A DNA stretch of 42,490 nt from assembly GCF_004117935.1 (NCBI RefSeq), contig NZ_SDOY01000074.1, positions 1-42,490 of the forward strand, read 5' to 3'. The notes under the pieces were generated by a model. That model did no database searches. It was not told where the DNA came from and was given only the letters and a program-made list of their open reading frames with translations. The translations under genes and the position numbers were made by a program. Origin of the DNA: Streptomyces roseicoloratus. Lineage in GTDB: Bacteria; Actinomycetota; Actinomycetes; Streptomycetales; Streptomycetaceae. Positions 8,698 to 16,479 of this stretch are shown here, one piece after another (within the stretch, counting starts at the first letter, position 1; each line of letters begins with the position of its first letter).

Positions 8698-9312
8698 ATG
8701 TACGTTCGCAGCCTCTACATGACAGGTGATCCGGCCAAGGTCGACGGCTTCGCCGAGACGGTCCGGACCAAGGGCTTCGAGATGCTGTCGCCGCAACCGG
8801 GCTTCCGGGGGATGGGCGTGTTCGCGGACCGCGAGCTCGGCAAGCTCTTGGTGGGCTCGTGGTGGGAGGACGAGGCCTCGCGCCAGGCCAGCGACGAGGC
8901 GCTGAGCAGCCGCCGGTCCGAGATGATGGCGCCGTTCGCGCAGACGATGACGATCGACAACTGGGAGGCCCCGGTCGCCCGCCGCGCGGAGGGCCTTGGC
9001 CCGGAGGCGTGCTTCCGCCTGGTCCGCATGGACGTCGACCCGACGGACGTGGACCTCCTGGTGGACACGTTCCGCGACACGTCCCTCCCCAAGGCGGAGA
9101 AGGTCCCGGACCTGGCCGGCATCTCGCTCCTCGTCGACCGCGCCCACGGCAGGGCGGCCGTCGGCGCCCTCTACAGGGACGCCGATGCCCTGGCGTCCTC
9201 GCGCGGCACGATCGCGGCGATCCGCGGCGAGTCGGAGACGAAGGCCCGCGCGACGACGAGGAGCCTGGAGGAGTTCGCCGTCGTCATGGCCACGGCGGTC
9301 CCCCACGGCTGA
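8698..9312 (+). CDS. Dimeric alpha-beta barrel (ABM-like) protein
   Basis: A 204-residue protein that looks like two tandem ferredoxin-like modules of about 95 residues. The first begins YVRSLYMTGDPAKVDGFAETV and contains PGFRGMGVFADRELGKLLVGSWWEDEASRQAS; the second begins FRLVRMDVDPTDVDLLVDTFR and contains GISLLVDRAHGRAAVGALYRDADAL. This alternation of strand, helix and a W or Y followed by acidic residues is typical of antibiotic-biosynthesis-monooxygenase/EthD-type barrels. The function is unknown. The ATG at 8698 follows AGGAAAGG by about 6 nt. It stands just downstream of the heptanucleotide repeat region. Confidence 0.7.
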   Translation: MYVRSLYMTGDPAKVDGFAETVRTKGFEMLSPQPGFRGMGVFADRELGKLLVGSWWEDEASRQASDEALSSRRSEMMAPFAQTMTIDNWEAPVARRAEGLGPEACFRLVRMDVDPTDVDLLVDTFRDTSLPKAEKVPDLAGISLLVDRAHGRAAVGALYRDADALASSRGTIAAIRGESETKARATTRSLEEFAVVMATAVPHG

Positions 9313-9355
9313 CCGCGCGGAAAGTGCGTCGGGACGACCACCCGCGGCACGCAGC

Positions 9356-9394
9356 GAAAGGAAAGGGAAGGAAGAGGAAAGGGAAGGAAAGGAG
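9356..9394 (+). repeat. 39-nt uninterrupted purine tract
   Basis: The + strand is pure A/G here, made of gaaagg and ggaag units, and ends in the ribosome-binding site of the following hydrolase gene. Such a tract is unusual in this GC-balanced context and could form triplex DNA or offer several overlapping ribosome-binding sites. Confidence 0.6.
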
Positions 9395-9401
9395 TGCCCT
9401 G

Positions 9402-10193
9402 GTGGTGGTGGGACTGCGGGTGACAGCCGTGGACGCGGGGCCCTTCACCATGCCGAAGGAAGGCCTCCTGTACGGGGCGAGCGGCATGATCACCGTGCCG
9501 TCGACCGTGGCGGTGATCGAGCACCCGGGGCACGGGGTGATCCTGTTCGACACGGGCATCAACCATCGCGTGGCCGACCCCGGGACAGCGGACGACTACT
9601 GGGGCGCGGGTCTCCGGGAGGAGTACGGCGCGCAGGGGTTCACCCGGGAGCACGCGATCGACGCCCAGCTGGACCGCCTCGGATACCGCCTGTCCGACGT
9701 GAGGTACGTGATCTACTCACACCTCCACCTCGACCACGCCGGCGGAATGAGCTACTTCCCGGACGCCGTGCACGTGGTCCAGCACGACGAACTGCGCCAC
9801 GCCTGGTGGCCGGACCGCTGGACGGCACGGGGCTACGCGTTCAACGACTACCGGGACACGCGGTCGTACGACTTCCTCGAACTCACCGGCGACGCCGACC
9901 TGTTCCTGGACGGCACCGTGAAGGTGATCCGCACGCCCGGCCATACGCCCGGCCACCAGGGCGTCATCCTCGACCTCACGCACCAGGAACGCATCGCCTT
10001 CATGGGCGACGCCGCCCACCTGCAAGAAGGCCTGGACGGAAACGTGCCGATGGTCAGCGACTGGAACGTCCAGGAGAAACTGCTGACCTACGGCCGACTC
10101 CGCGCACTGATCCGCGCAGGCATCCGAACGTACCTCTCCCACGACCCCACCCACTTCGCCGCCCTCCCCCACAACGGCACCTTCTGGACCTGA
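9402..10193 (+). CDS. Metallo-beta-lactamase-fold hydrolase (N-acyl-homoserine-lactonase-like)
   Basis: A 263-residue MBL-fold protein. The metal site is complete: HLHLDHAGG at 107-115 (HxHxDH), the His in HTPGHQG near 185, the Asp in FMGDAAH near 205 and a late His in YLSHDPTHF. FDTGINHRV near residue 50 and the order of motifs match AiiA-type quorum-quenching lactonases. The family includes lactonases for other substrates, so the gamma-butyrolactone or homoserine-lactone specificity is inferred only. Three in-frame GTG codons start the frame; I chose 9402, 7 nt after GGAG. No signal peptide is present, so it acts in the cytoplasm. Confidence 0.85.
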   Translation: MVVGLRVTAVDAGPFTMPKEGLLYGASGMITVPSTVAVIEHPGHGVILFDTGINHRVADPGTADDYWGAGLREEYGAQGFTREHAIDAQLDRLGYRLSDVRYVIYSHLHLDHAGGMSYFPDAVHVVQHDELRHAWWPDRWTARGYAFNDYRDTRSYDFLELTGDADLFLDGTVKVIRTPGHTPGHQGVILDLTHQERIAFMGDAAHLQEGLDGNVPMVSDWNVQEKLLTYGRLRALIRAGIRTYLSHDPTHFAALPHNGTFWT

Positions 10194-10199
10194 CCCCCG

Positions 10200-10310
10200 C
10201 CCCCGCCCACACCGTCCACCCGGCCCACACCGTCCACCCCACCCACCCGGCCCACACAGCCGATCCGGCCCATCCGGCCCACCCGGCCCACACCGTCCAC
10301 CCCGCCCTCC
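10200..10310. repeat. Degenerate tandem repeats after the lactonase-like gene
   Basis: About seven variants of cccggcccacaccgtcca follow each other, some shortened to ggcccatcc. No gene or clear terminator hairpin is seen between 10194 and 10413. Confidence 0.6.
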
Positions 10311-10413
10311 CGCCGTCGACGGCGGCCCGGCCCTGGGCGGCTTCGCTCCGTGGCCGACCGGCACCCGGCGTCCCGTAGAGGACGTCATGAGGGAGACCGG
10401 ACCCGAGCACTCC

Positions 10414-11385
10414 TCACTCGGGCGCCGTGGGCACCCCGTCCGTCATGCCCAGGCGGGCCTGCTCCTCCTCGACGATCCGGCGAGCAAGCTCCATGTCCGA
10501 GACGTCGACCGCGTCCGGGGTGGCTTCGGCCACGGCGCTGCGGCGGGCGTAGGCATCGAAGAGGCGGGTCTTGTCCTCCAGCATCTTCACCATGCGTTCG
10601 TCCACTCCCCCGGTGGCGAGGAGGCGGTGCACACGAACCGGCCTGACCTGGCCCATGCGGTGGGCCCGGGCCACTGCCTGATGCTCGATGGTGGGCTTGA
10701 TCTGCGGTTCGCAGATGATGACGACCGAAGCAGCCTGCATGTTGAGCCCGACACCGGCGGCCTGGATCTGTGCGAGGAGCACCGCCGGCCCCGAGGCGTC
10801 GGCGAAGTCGTCGACGATCTGCTGCCGTCGCCCTGCCGGAACGCCGCCGGTGAGCGGACCGAACGGCTTCGTGCCGTCCGTGGGTCCCACCACGAGCGCT
10901 TCCTTCACCACGCTCAGCACGTCCTTGAAGTTGGAGAAGATCACCGTCTTCTGCCCGCTCTCGCCGGCCTCCCGGACGATCTCGCGGAGCCGGTTCAGCT
11001 TGGCCGACTTCTCCGGGCGCATGTACGCGGCCCTGCGCATCGCCATGAAGTTGCCGGCGCGGACGGCTTCACGGTAGGCGTCCTCGTCCGCCGCGCTCAG
11101 CTCCTCCCATTCGTCGGTCTGCTGGAGACTGGGCAGTTCCGTCAGTACGTCTTCCTGGTTGCGCCGAAGGTAGACGGGGGCGACGGCCTTGCGGAAGGCG
11201 ACGGATCCTGCCAGCGCATCCCGCTCGCCGAGGGAGTCCGCGACCCCTCGATCGAGCATCTGCACCAGGTTGCGGAACTCCACGACGCGGTTCTCCATCG
11301 GGGTTCCGGTCATGAAGAGGGTGCGCTCGCAACGCTCCGTCCACAGGGCGACCGCCTGAGACCGGTTCGCCGAGCCATGGTCCAG
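10414..11385 (-). pseudogene. SNF2-type helicase, 5'-truncated remnant
   Basis: This frame is the C-terminal half of a SNF2/RapA-like DNA-dependent ATPase. It enters at NRSQAVALWTERCERTLFM, then MTGTPMENR (motif III region), AVAPVYLRRNQEDVL, the helicase C domain with KTVIFSNFKD, LLAQIQAAGVGLNMQAA (motif V) and HQAVARAHRMGQ (motif VI). The family is normally 700 residues or more; here the Walker A and DEAH motifs are absent, because upstream of about 11385 the frame no longer resembles the family. An ORF starting at ATG 11313 could make a 299-residue protein lacking ATP-binding motifs. It is most likely dead and marks a rearrangement breakpoint. Confidence 0.75.
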
Positions 11386-11512
11386 GACGGACGAACTGCG
11401 GCAGAGCCAGGTCGATACCGAGACCGCGGCCGGTGTTCTGGAAGCCCTGGCCAGCCTGGCCTCGCGTGCTCAGGCGAGTCGCATGGGTCTGTATTGCTGG
11501 TGGTCACTGTGA
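11380..11512 (+). pseudogene. Possible C-terminal fragment of another gene
   Basis: On the + strand, directly abutting the helicase break, one frame reads DELRQSQVDTETAAGVLEAL, then ASLASRAQASRMGLYCWWSL, and ends in TGA at 11510-11512. It has a protein-like helix pattern and a compact aromatic end. An in-frame TGA just upstream near 11350 means it has no start. I do not recognise the family, so this is a tentative remnant. Confidence 0.3.
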
Positions 11513-11923
11513 CTCAGCGGAGTCAGGTTTCAAGCCTTGATCAGAGATGATCTCCGGCTACGAAAATCTTGCCAGAGCCACTCCGACGAGTACGCGAGCA
11601 CACGCGGGGCGAGGGAGTCGGGCGCGGGAGTCGGGCGTGGGCGGGCAGCAGGCCTCGGCTGCGCCCTCCTCCGGCTCGGGCGCCCCCTTGCGCTCGGCCT
11701 CCGGGCACCCCCACACCAGCCTGCTGATCAGCACGGCGAGTCCGTGAAGACGGTCTGCACGCTCCGGCCACACCAACGTGGCCATGACGCTGATGTCCCG
11801 AGGCCGAGAAAGCACCGCTGGACCGACCTCCAGTGCGCCTTCGCCGACAGCTGGTCGCGTCCGTAGCTCGAGGCACTGGGTCGTGAGATACCACTGCGCC
11901 GGACGCCACCCAGCGTCCGGGCT
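11513..11923. other. 411-bp gap with no supported gene
   Basis: Open frames exist on both strands, for example 11558-11815 on the - strand (MLSRPRDISVMATLVWPERA at its start). None has a clear ribosome site together with a recognisable domain. Codon bias is weaker than in neighbouring genes, which fits decayed accessory DNA. Confidence 0.4.
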
Positions 11924-12592
11924 TCAGTCGAGTTCGCAGCCGATGCCGTCACCGTCGCGGTCGAGGCGGTGGGGGTCGGAGGGGCCGACCCACACGGGAC
12001 CAGGAAGGACTGAGCAGTCGACGTCGGGAACGCCCGCAGGAGGACCCGGAGGATAGGAGCGGTTGGTGTCCTCCGGCACTGTCGGTGCTGCGCTTTCCGG
12101 CGTCGGGCTCACTACTGGCCGTACGTCGGCCTCGACAATCACCCCGTTCCTTACCTCGTACGTGCCCTCGAAGGAACGCACGGTCCCATCCGTCCGCAGG
12201 GCGTCGAGCGTGACCGTGACCGCGCCATCCTGGACATCGACGATGCGGACGGTGTCCTGGACGGTGTCGGCAAAGCCTGCCCGGAAGGACTCGTAAGAGC
12301 CGCCAAGATTCTTGCCCCCGAGGTCCCACGCTCGTCGGTAGTCGCGAGCATTGATGGCAGCGAAGTACGCCTCGACAGTGGAGGCCGCGTCAGCGGTGGG
12401 AGTTGCGGTCGGTCTCGGCGGGGTGGAAGGCGGCGTGGGAGTGGGCGTGGGCTCCACTGTGACCGTCCGGGTCCTCGTGACTGTCGGACCCGTTTCCACC
12501 TTCTCCTCCTCACCGGAGGAGCCACAGCCACTCACCCCTGCGAGTGCCAGGGCCAGGAGAGAGGCGCAGCCGGCAGAGAGGACGCGGCGCAT
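11924..12592 (-). CDS. Lipoprotein with C-terminal excalibur calcium-binding motif
   Basis: A 222-residue predicted lipoprotein. The signal peptide RRVLSAGCASLLALALAGVSGC ends in a lipobox with Cys23 as the acylated residue. A Thr/Pro-rich linker follows (residues 45-75). The middle (about 78-165) resembles a small NTF2-like or DUF4878-type fold: TVEAYFAAINARDYRRAWDL, then a strand-rich half. The C-terminus has DVDCSVLPGP followed by HRLDRDGDGIGCELD, the excalibur motif with a DxDxDGxxCE calcium loop. It is probably anchored outside the membrane. The ATG at 12592 follows GAGGTG by 5 nt. The partner or role is unknown. Confidence 0.83.
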   Translation of the reverse strand: MRRVLSAGCASLLALALAGVSGCGSSGEEEKVETGPTVTRTRTVTVEPTPTPTPPSTPPRPTATPTADAASTVEAYFAAINARDYRRAWDLGGKNLGGSYESFRAGFADTVQDTVRIVDVQDGAVTVTLDALRTDGTVRSFEGTYEVRNGVIVEADVRPVVSPTPESAAPTVPEDTNRSYPPGPPAGVPDVDCSVLPGPVWVGPSDPHRLDRDGDGIGCELD

Positions 12593-12838
12593 CGGATCAC
12601 CTCGCGGAGCGGACCGCACTCACTTCAGTGTGCGCCGCCCGACTCGGCGGCGCCTGCGAACCCCGGCGACTCCTCCGACCCTGAAGGGGATGGCTTCTCA
12701 CCGGCGGGTTGGACTTCGCCACGGACCAGCCCCACCGTGGAACGTTGATCGCATCTCCCCGCCGACTCCCCTGCGACCAGCCTGTCCATGGGGCCGTTCA
12801 TCTCACGAAGACTTACCACCATGGGTAGGATCGGCACC

Positions 12839-13090
12839 ATGAGCGGTAGCAGGAAGTACTCGATCAGTCTGCCCGAGGACCTCGCCGAGGCCGTACGCGC
12901 CCACGTCGGCCCTGGCGGTTTTTCCGCCTACGTCGCCGAGGCCCTCGAACAGAGGGTCGCCATGGACAAGCTGCGGGAGATCGTCGCCGACTTCGAGACC
13001 GACAACGAAGCCCTCACCCGCGAGGAGGTCGAGGCCGCCCGGGCGCTGCTGCGCCACGACCACCGGCAGGCCGGCGGGGCCGCCACCTGA
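12839..13090 (+). CDS. Ribbon-helix-helix antitoxin
   Basis: An 83-residue protein that starts SGSRKYSISLPEDLAEAVRAHV, the pattern of a CopG/MetJ ribbon-helix-helix DNA-binding domain, then GGFSAYVAEALEQRVAMDKL. The acidic helical C-terminus (ETDNEALTREEVEAARALL) would wrap the toxin. The ATG at 12839 is preceded by AGGA at 8 nt; an upstream in-frame ATG at 12821 is less well placed. Its stop shares one base with the next start, so the pair is translationally coupled, as expected for a toxin-antitoxin operon in which the antitoxin comes first and represses the promoter. Confidence 0.82.
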   Translation: MSGSRKYSISLPEDLAEAVRAHVGPGGFSAYVAEALEQRVAMDKLREIVADFETDNEALTREEVEAARALLRHDHRQAGGAAT

Positions 13091-13482
13091 TGCCCGGCAC
13101 CCTCCTGCTCGACAGCGAAGGGCTCTCGAAGCTCTACCTCAAGGACCGTACCGTCGTGGCCCTGGTCCAAGCGGCCTCGGAAGAGGGCATCCGCGTCGCC
13201 ACCAGCGCCATGACCACGCTTGAGGCCGACTACGAGCGCATCCACCCGGCCCGCGTCAAGTGGGTCCTCTCCCGCGTCGACGTTCACGACGTCACCAAGG
13301 AGATCACCGACCAGGCCGCCGCGCTTCTGCGCGCCCATCACCTCCACGGCCACAAGTACGCCATCGATGCCGCCTTCGCCGTCATCGCCCGCAACGCACC
13401 CCGGCCGGTCACGGTGCTCACGTCCGACCCCGAGGATCTGACACTCCTGTGCGGCCCTTCCGTCGAGGTCGTCAAGGTCTGA
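13090..13482 (+). CDS. PIN-domain toxin (VapC-like ribonuclease)
   Basis: A 130-residue PIN domain, the fold of VapC toxins, which cut RNA with Mg2+. The four acidic residues are placed as expected: Asp8 in LLLDSEGLSK, Glu45 in TTLEADYER, Asp93 in YAIDAAFAVIA and Asp113 in LTSDPEDL. All are present, so the enzyme should be active. The start overlaps the antitoxin stop by one base. Unlike classical VapC, the first acidic motif is followed by Ser-Glu rather than Ser-Ser or Thr-Asn. The RNA target cannot be predicted. Confidence 0.82.
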   Translation: MPGTLLLDSEGLSKLYLKDRTVVALVQAASEEGIRVATSAMTTLEADYERIHPARVKWVLSRVDVHDVTKEITDQAAALLRAHHLHGHKYAIDAAFAVIARNAPRPVTVLTSDPEDLTLLCGPSVEVVKV

Positions 13483-13549
13483 GGCGGCCTCACGCCGCCC
13501 AGACCTGCCGCTACCCCTCATCACGGGGGCGAGGACTCCCTGCGGACAA

Positions 13550-13612
13550 AAGTTCTGTGCCTGACCCACCAACGAGCGGGTCAGGCACAAACGGGGGTCA
13601 GGCACAGAACTT
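13550..13612. terminator. 18-bp perfect inverted repeat with a competing third arm
   Basis: The arm aagttctgtgcctgaccc (13550-13567) is exactly complementary to gggtcaggcacagaactt (13595-13612). A shorter copy, gggtcaggcaca (13578-13589), can instead pair with the inner 12 bases of the left arm with a 10-nt loop. Two mutually exclusive hairpins are therefore possible. It may end transcription of the PIN toxin operon, but the three-arm layout is unusual for a simple terminator. Confidence 0.6.
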
Positions 13613-13623
13613 GACGAAACGTC

Positions 13624-13640
13624 ACACGTTGAAGCGGAAC
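13624..13640 (+). repeat. 17-bp copy of the ychF 3' end
   Basis: The bases acacgttgaagcggaac match 14451-14467 exactly, where they encode the last residues of YchF (FRFNV, reverse strand). The copies face the same way and are 827 bp apart, enclosing the YefM/RelE module. This is what an attL/attR duplication at the end of a gene looks like. No integrase gene is present in the window. Confidence 0.55.
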
Positions 13641-13687
13641 GTTCAGCGCAGTGCTCCGACCTGCGCAAACACGGTTCCGGAAGTGGT

Positions 13688-13712
13688 TATCCAGCACCAA
13701 TCCAGCACGGTG
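13688..13712 (+). repeat. Left 25-bp direct repeat flanking the YefM/RelE module
   Basis: This matches 14339-14363 at 24 of 25 positions; the only difference is a versus c at the 13th base. It begins tatccagcacc and ends ccagcacggtg. Internally it is a near-duplicate of an 11-bp unit (atccagcacc/atccagcacgg), and related atccagc units recur at 13719-13740. Confidence 0.7.
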
Positions 13713-13753
13713 CGACTTCATCCAGCCCATCCAGCACCATGCGGCCCGAAAGG

Positions 13754-13790
13754 TTGTGTACACATGGCACACTCTGTACGCTTGAGCGCA
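13754..13790 (+). promoter_or_regulatory. Promoter and YefM-type operator, probably leaderless
   Basis: A -35 TTGTGT (13754-13759), a 17-bp spacer and a -10 TACGCT (13777-13782) are followed after 7 bases by the ATG, so transcription should begin at or next to the start codon. The perfect palindrome tgtgtacaca (13755-13764) overlaps the -35 and contains TGTACA, the core known from E. coli YefM operators. A second imperfect core, TGTACG (13775-13780), overlaps the -10. Both sites lie where a repressor would block RNA polymerase. Confidence 0.6.
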
Positions 13791-14059
13791 TGACACAGCC
13801 ACTGCCCATAGAGTCCATCCGCGACGTGCGCGCACACCTGGCTGAGGTCGTGGAGCGCGCGGATCGCGACGACGTACCCACAGTGATCACGCGCCGAGGC
13901 AAGGAAGTCGCCGCCGTCGTCTCCATCGAGGTGCTGCGCAAGTACCAGGAGTGGGAAGAGCGCGAGATCAACCGGATCATCGACGAGCGCATGGCCAACC
14001 CGGCTCGCGGCATCCCGATCGAGGACATCATGAGGGAGACGCTGGCGCGCGGTGAGTGA
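13790..14059 (+). CDS. Phd/YefM-family antitoxin
   Basis: An 89-residue antitoxin. The N-terminal fold reads IESIRDVRAHLAEVVERADR, then PTVITRRGKEVAAVVSIEVLRKYQEWEE, the conserved Phd/YefM DNA-binding and dimerisation core. The rest (residues 60-89) is the flexible toxin-neutralising tail. I chose ATG 13790 since the family begins here and the promoter places the 5' end at this codon; there is no ribosome site, consistent with a leaderless mRNA. The longer upstream frame would cover the operator. It overlaps the toxin gene by 8 nt. Confidence 0.87.
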   Translation: MTQPLPIESIRDVRAHLAEVVERADRDDVPTVITRRGKEVAAVVSIEVLRKYQEWEEREINRIIDERMANPARGIPIEDIMRETLARGE

Positions 14060-14315
14060 GTACCGAACCGTCTTCCGGCCAGAGGCGCAGGCCGAGCTTC
14101 GGAAGATCCCACGCGACATGGCGCTGCGCATCCTGGCCAAACTGACCGAGTTGGAGAGCGACCCCCTCGGCTTCAACACCACCGCGCTCGTGTCGCAGCC
14201 GGAACGCCGTCGACTGCGAGTCGGCGACTACCGCGTCGTCTACACGATCGACAACGGGGAGCTCGTGGTGTGGGTCGTGCACGTCGGGCATCGCTCCACC
14301 GTTTACGACACCTGA
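14052..14315 (+). CDS. RelE/ParE-superfamily toxin
   Basis: An 87-residue toxin. EYRTVFRPEAQAELRKIPRD at the start, RRLRVGDYRVVYTIDN in the middle and VGHRSTVYD at the end are the standard RelE-fold strands. The Arg residues in the RRLRVGDYR segment and the Tyr near the C-terminus are those used in ribosome-dependent mRNA cleavage by RelE relatives. The GTG start lies inside the antitoxin's last codons (8-nt overlap), so it is translated by coupling. Next to a Phd/YefM partner, inhibition of translation is the likely effect. Confidence 0.87.
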   Translation: MSEYRTVFRPEAQAELRKIPRDMALRILAKLTELESDPLGFNTTALVSQPERRRLRVGDYRVVYTIDNGELVVWVVHVGHRSTVYDT

Positions 14316-14338
14316 CGCTGGCTGATCCGGCGTCAGAA

Positions 14339-14363
14339 TATCCAGCACCCATCCAGCACGGTG
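14339..14363 (+). repeat. Right 25-bp direct repeat flanking the YefM/RelE module
   Basis: This is the partner of 13688-13712, with 24 of 25 bases the same. It starts 23 bp after the toxin stop codon, so the two repeats bracket the toxin-antitoxin operon, its promoter and little else. Confidence 0.7.
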
Positions 14364-14368
14364 ACGGG

Positions 14369-14402
14369 GAAGGGGCCGACCCCGGGAGGAGCCGACCCCT
14401 TC
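14369..14402. terminator. Hairpin between the RelE toxin and ychF
   Basis: gaagggg (14369-14375) pairs with ccccttc (14396-14402); after one mismatch, cg pairs with cg. It lies between two converging genes and probably stops transcription from one or both sides. Confidence 0.5.
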
Positions 14403-14448
14403 TGACCTGCGCGCTTGACGAATCACCTAGCACATAGTAACGAAATGA

Positions 14449-15537
<1,089 letters not shown>

Positions 15538-15699
15538 GGTGGCGACTTCCCTAGGAGGAGTGGAGGTGGGGCGATCCCCCAGTTTACGGGCCACCGTACG
15601 TGGTACGGCCCTACGCCCTGACCCGGCCGGAACGGCCCTCTTCGCGCCAAGGTCACCCAAAGGGCGTGTCCCGCGAGGGGTTACCGTGCCCTTCCGACC

Positions 15700-15712
15700 T
15701 ACGTTGGTGGTG
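15700..15712 (+). promoter_or_regulatory. -10 element giving a leaderless start for the DUF6542 gene
   Basis: TACGTT (15700-15705) is followed by exactly six bases and then the GTG at 15712, so the predicted first transcribed base is the start codon. No ribosome site is present. I cannot identify a good -35. Confidence 0.4.
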
Positions 15713-16332
15713 TGGAGCAGCACAGGACACGCAAGCCGCAGCCCCGCCGCCCCGCCGCGGGCCGGCCTCAGGGACCTCTGACGCCGCCCGGCGCGCTGGT
15801 CGAGGGCGCCGCGGTCTACCGCGTCGCCGCCCGGCCCCGGCCCGGCCGGCCCCGCGTCGAGCGCGCCGCGCCCCCCGTGGTCGCCGCCCTGCGCCGACTC
15901 CCCCATCCCCGCCTCACCGGCCTCGGCGCCGGCCTCTTCGCCTCCGCCGTCATGCTCGTGATCGGCTTCCTCGACTGGCTCCTGTTCGACGGCTCCCCCG
16001 TCGTCTTCGGGATCCTGTTCCTGCCCGTCAGCGCCCTCACCGCCCTCTGGGTCCGGACCGCCGACCTGGTCACGGCGCCCATCTCCGTGCCCATCGCCTT
16101 CGCCGTCGGCGTCGTCCCCATCTCCGGCGGCACCGGCGGCATCGGCGGCCAGGCCATGGCCCTCGTCACCGCCCTCGCCGTCCACGCCGGCTGGCTGTAC
16201 GGCGGCACCCTCGTCGCCGGCCTCATCTCCAGCGTCCGCAAGGTGCGCGACATGGGCCGCCGCCAACGCACCCCCCTCGGCGCCGGAAAGCCCGTACGCC
16301 CGGTCCGCCGCCCGGCCCCCGAGCGCGGCTGA
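15712..16332 (+). CDS. DUF6542-type membrane protein
   Basis: A 206-residue membrane protein. A basic, Pro/Arg-rich N-terminus (1-65) precedes four hydrophobic segments: about 72-92 (GLGAGLFASAVMLVIGFLDWL), 96-113 (SPVVFGILFLPVSALTALW), 117-135 (ADLVTAPISVPIAFAVGVV) and 143-170 (GGQAMALVTALAVHAGWLYGGTLVAGLI). The C-terminus is again basic. Streptomyces genomes carry this gene divergently beside ychF and before ppgK; its function is not known. The GTG start is chosen from the promoter position. Confidence 0.75.
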   Translation: MEQHRTRKPQPRRPAAGRPQGPLTPPGALVEGAAVYRVAARPRPGRPRVERAAPPVVAALRRLPHPRLTGLGAGLFASAVMLVIGFLDWLLFDGSPVVFGILFLPVSALTALWVRTADLVTAPISVPIAFAVGVVPISGGTGGIGGQAMALVTALAVHAGWLYGGTLVAGLISSVRKVRDMGRRQRTPLGAGKPVRPVRRPAPERG

Positions 16333-16366
16333 CCACCCGAGCCCGGGCCCGGCCCAGAGCCCGGCC

Positions 16367-16469
16367 CCGGGGCCTTGCCCCGGCCCTTCTCGCCCTTCCC
16401 CTCTCCCGCCTCTCTCGCCCGTCAGGGGCAGCCGACGACAGTGCGGAAGGGGCCGGGGCAAGGCCCCGG
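16367..16469. terminator. Long inverted repeat between converging DUF6542 and ppgK genes
   Basis: About 22 bases at 16367-16388 (core ggggccttgccccggcc) pair with 16447-16469 with a single bulge; the loop is about 58 nt and C/T-rich. The position between converging genes suggests a bidirectional terminator or a duplicated repeat element. Confidence 0.5.
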
Positions 16470-16479
16470 ACAGTGGGGC

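Larger units (their letters stand above)
13483..13789. other. Gap between the two toxin-antitoxin modules, rich in repeats
   Basis: There is no gene. In order it holds an 18-bp inverted repeat (13550-13612), a 17-bp copy of the ychF 3' end (13624-13640), the left 25-bp direct repeat (13688-13712), two further atccagc-type units (13719-13740) and the promoter of the next antitoxin. Each is listed separately. Confidence 0.75.

Noticed and set aside
8412..8729. Open frames across the 7-bp and 6-bp repeats
   Set aside because: They exist because the repeat units have no stop codon; the composition is unlike a protein and they overlap the ABM-like gene start.
11558..11815. 85-residue open frame on the - strand
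   Set aside because: The first half looks protein-like, but there is no ribosome site or recognisable domain, and the second half is low quality.
13550..13612. Integron attC-like site
   Set aside because: The arms are perfectly paired without the conserved core triplets or unpaired bases of attC, and there is no integron integrase.
14316..14448. tRNA gene as integration target near the toxin-antitoxin module
   Set aside because: I looked for a cloverleaf and the conserved T-loop sequence and found none; the duplicated target is the ychF end.
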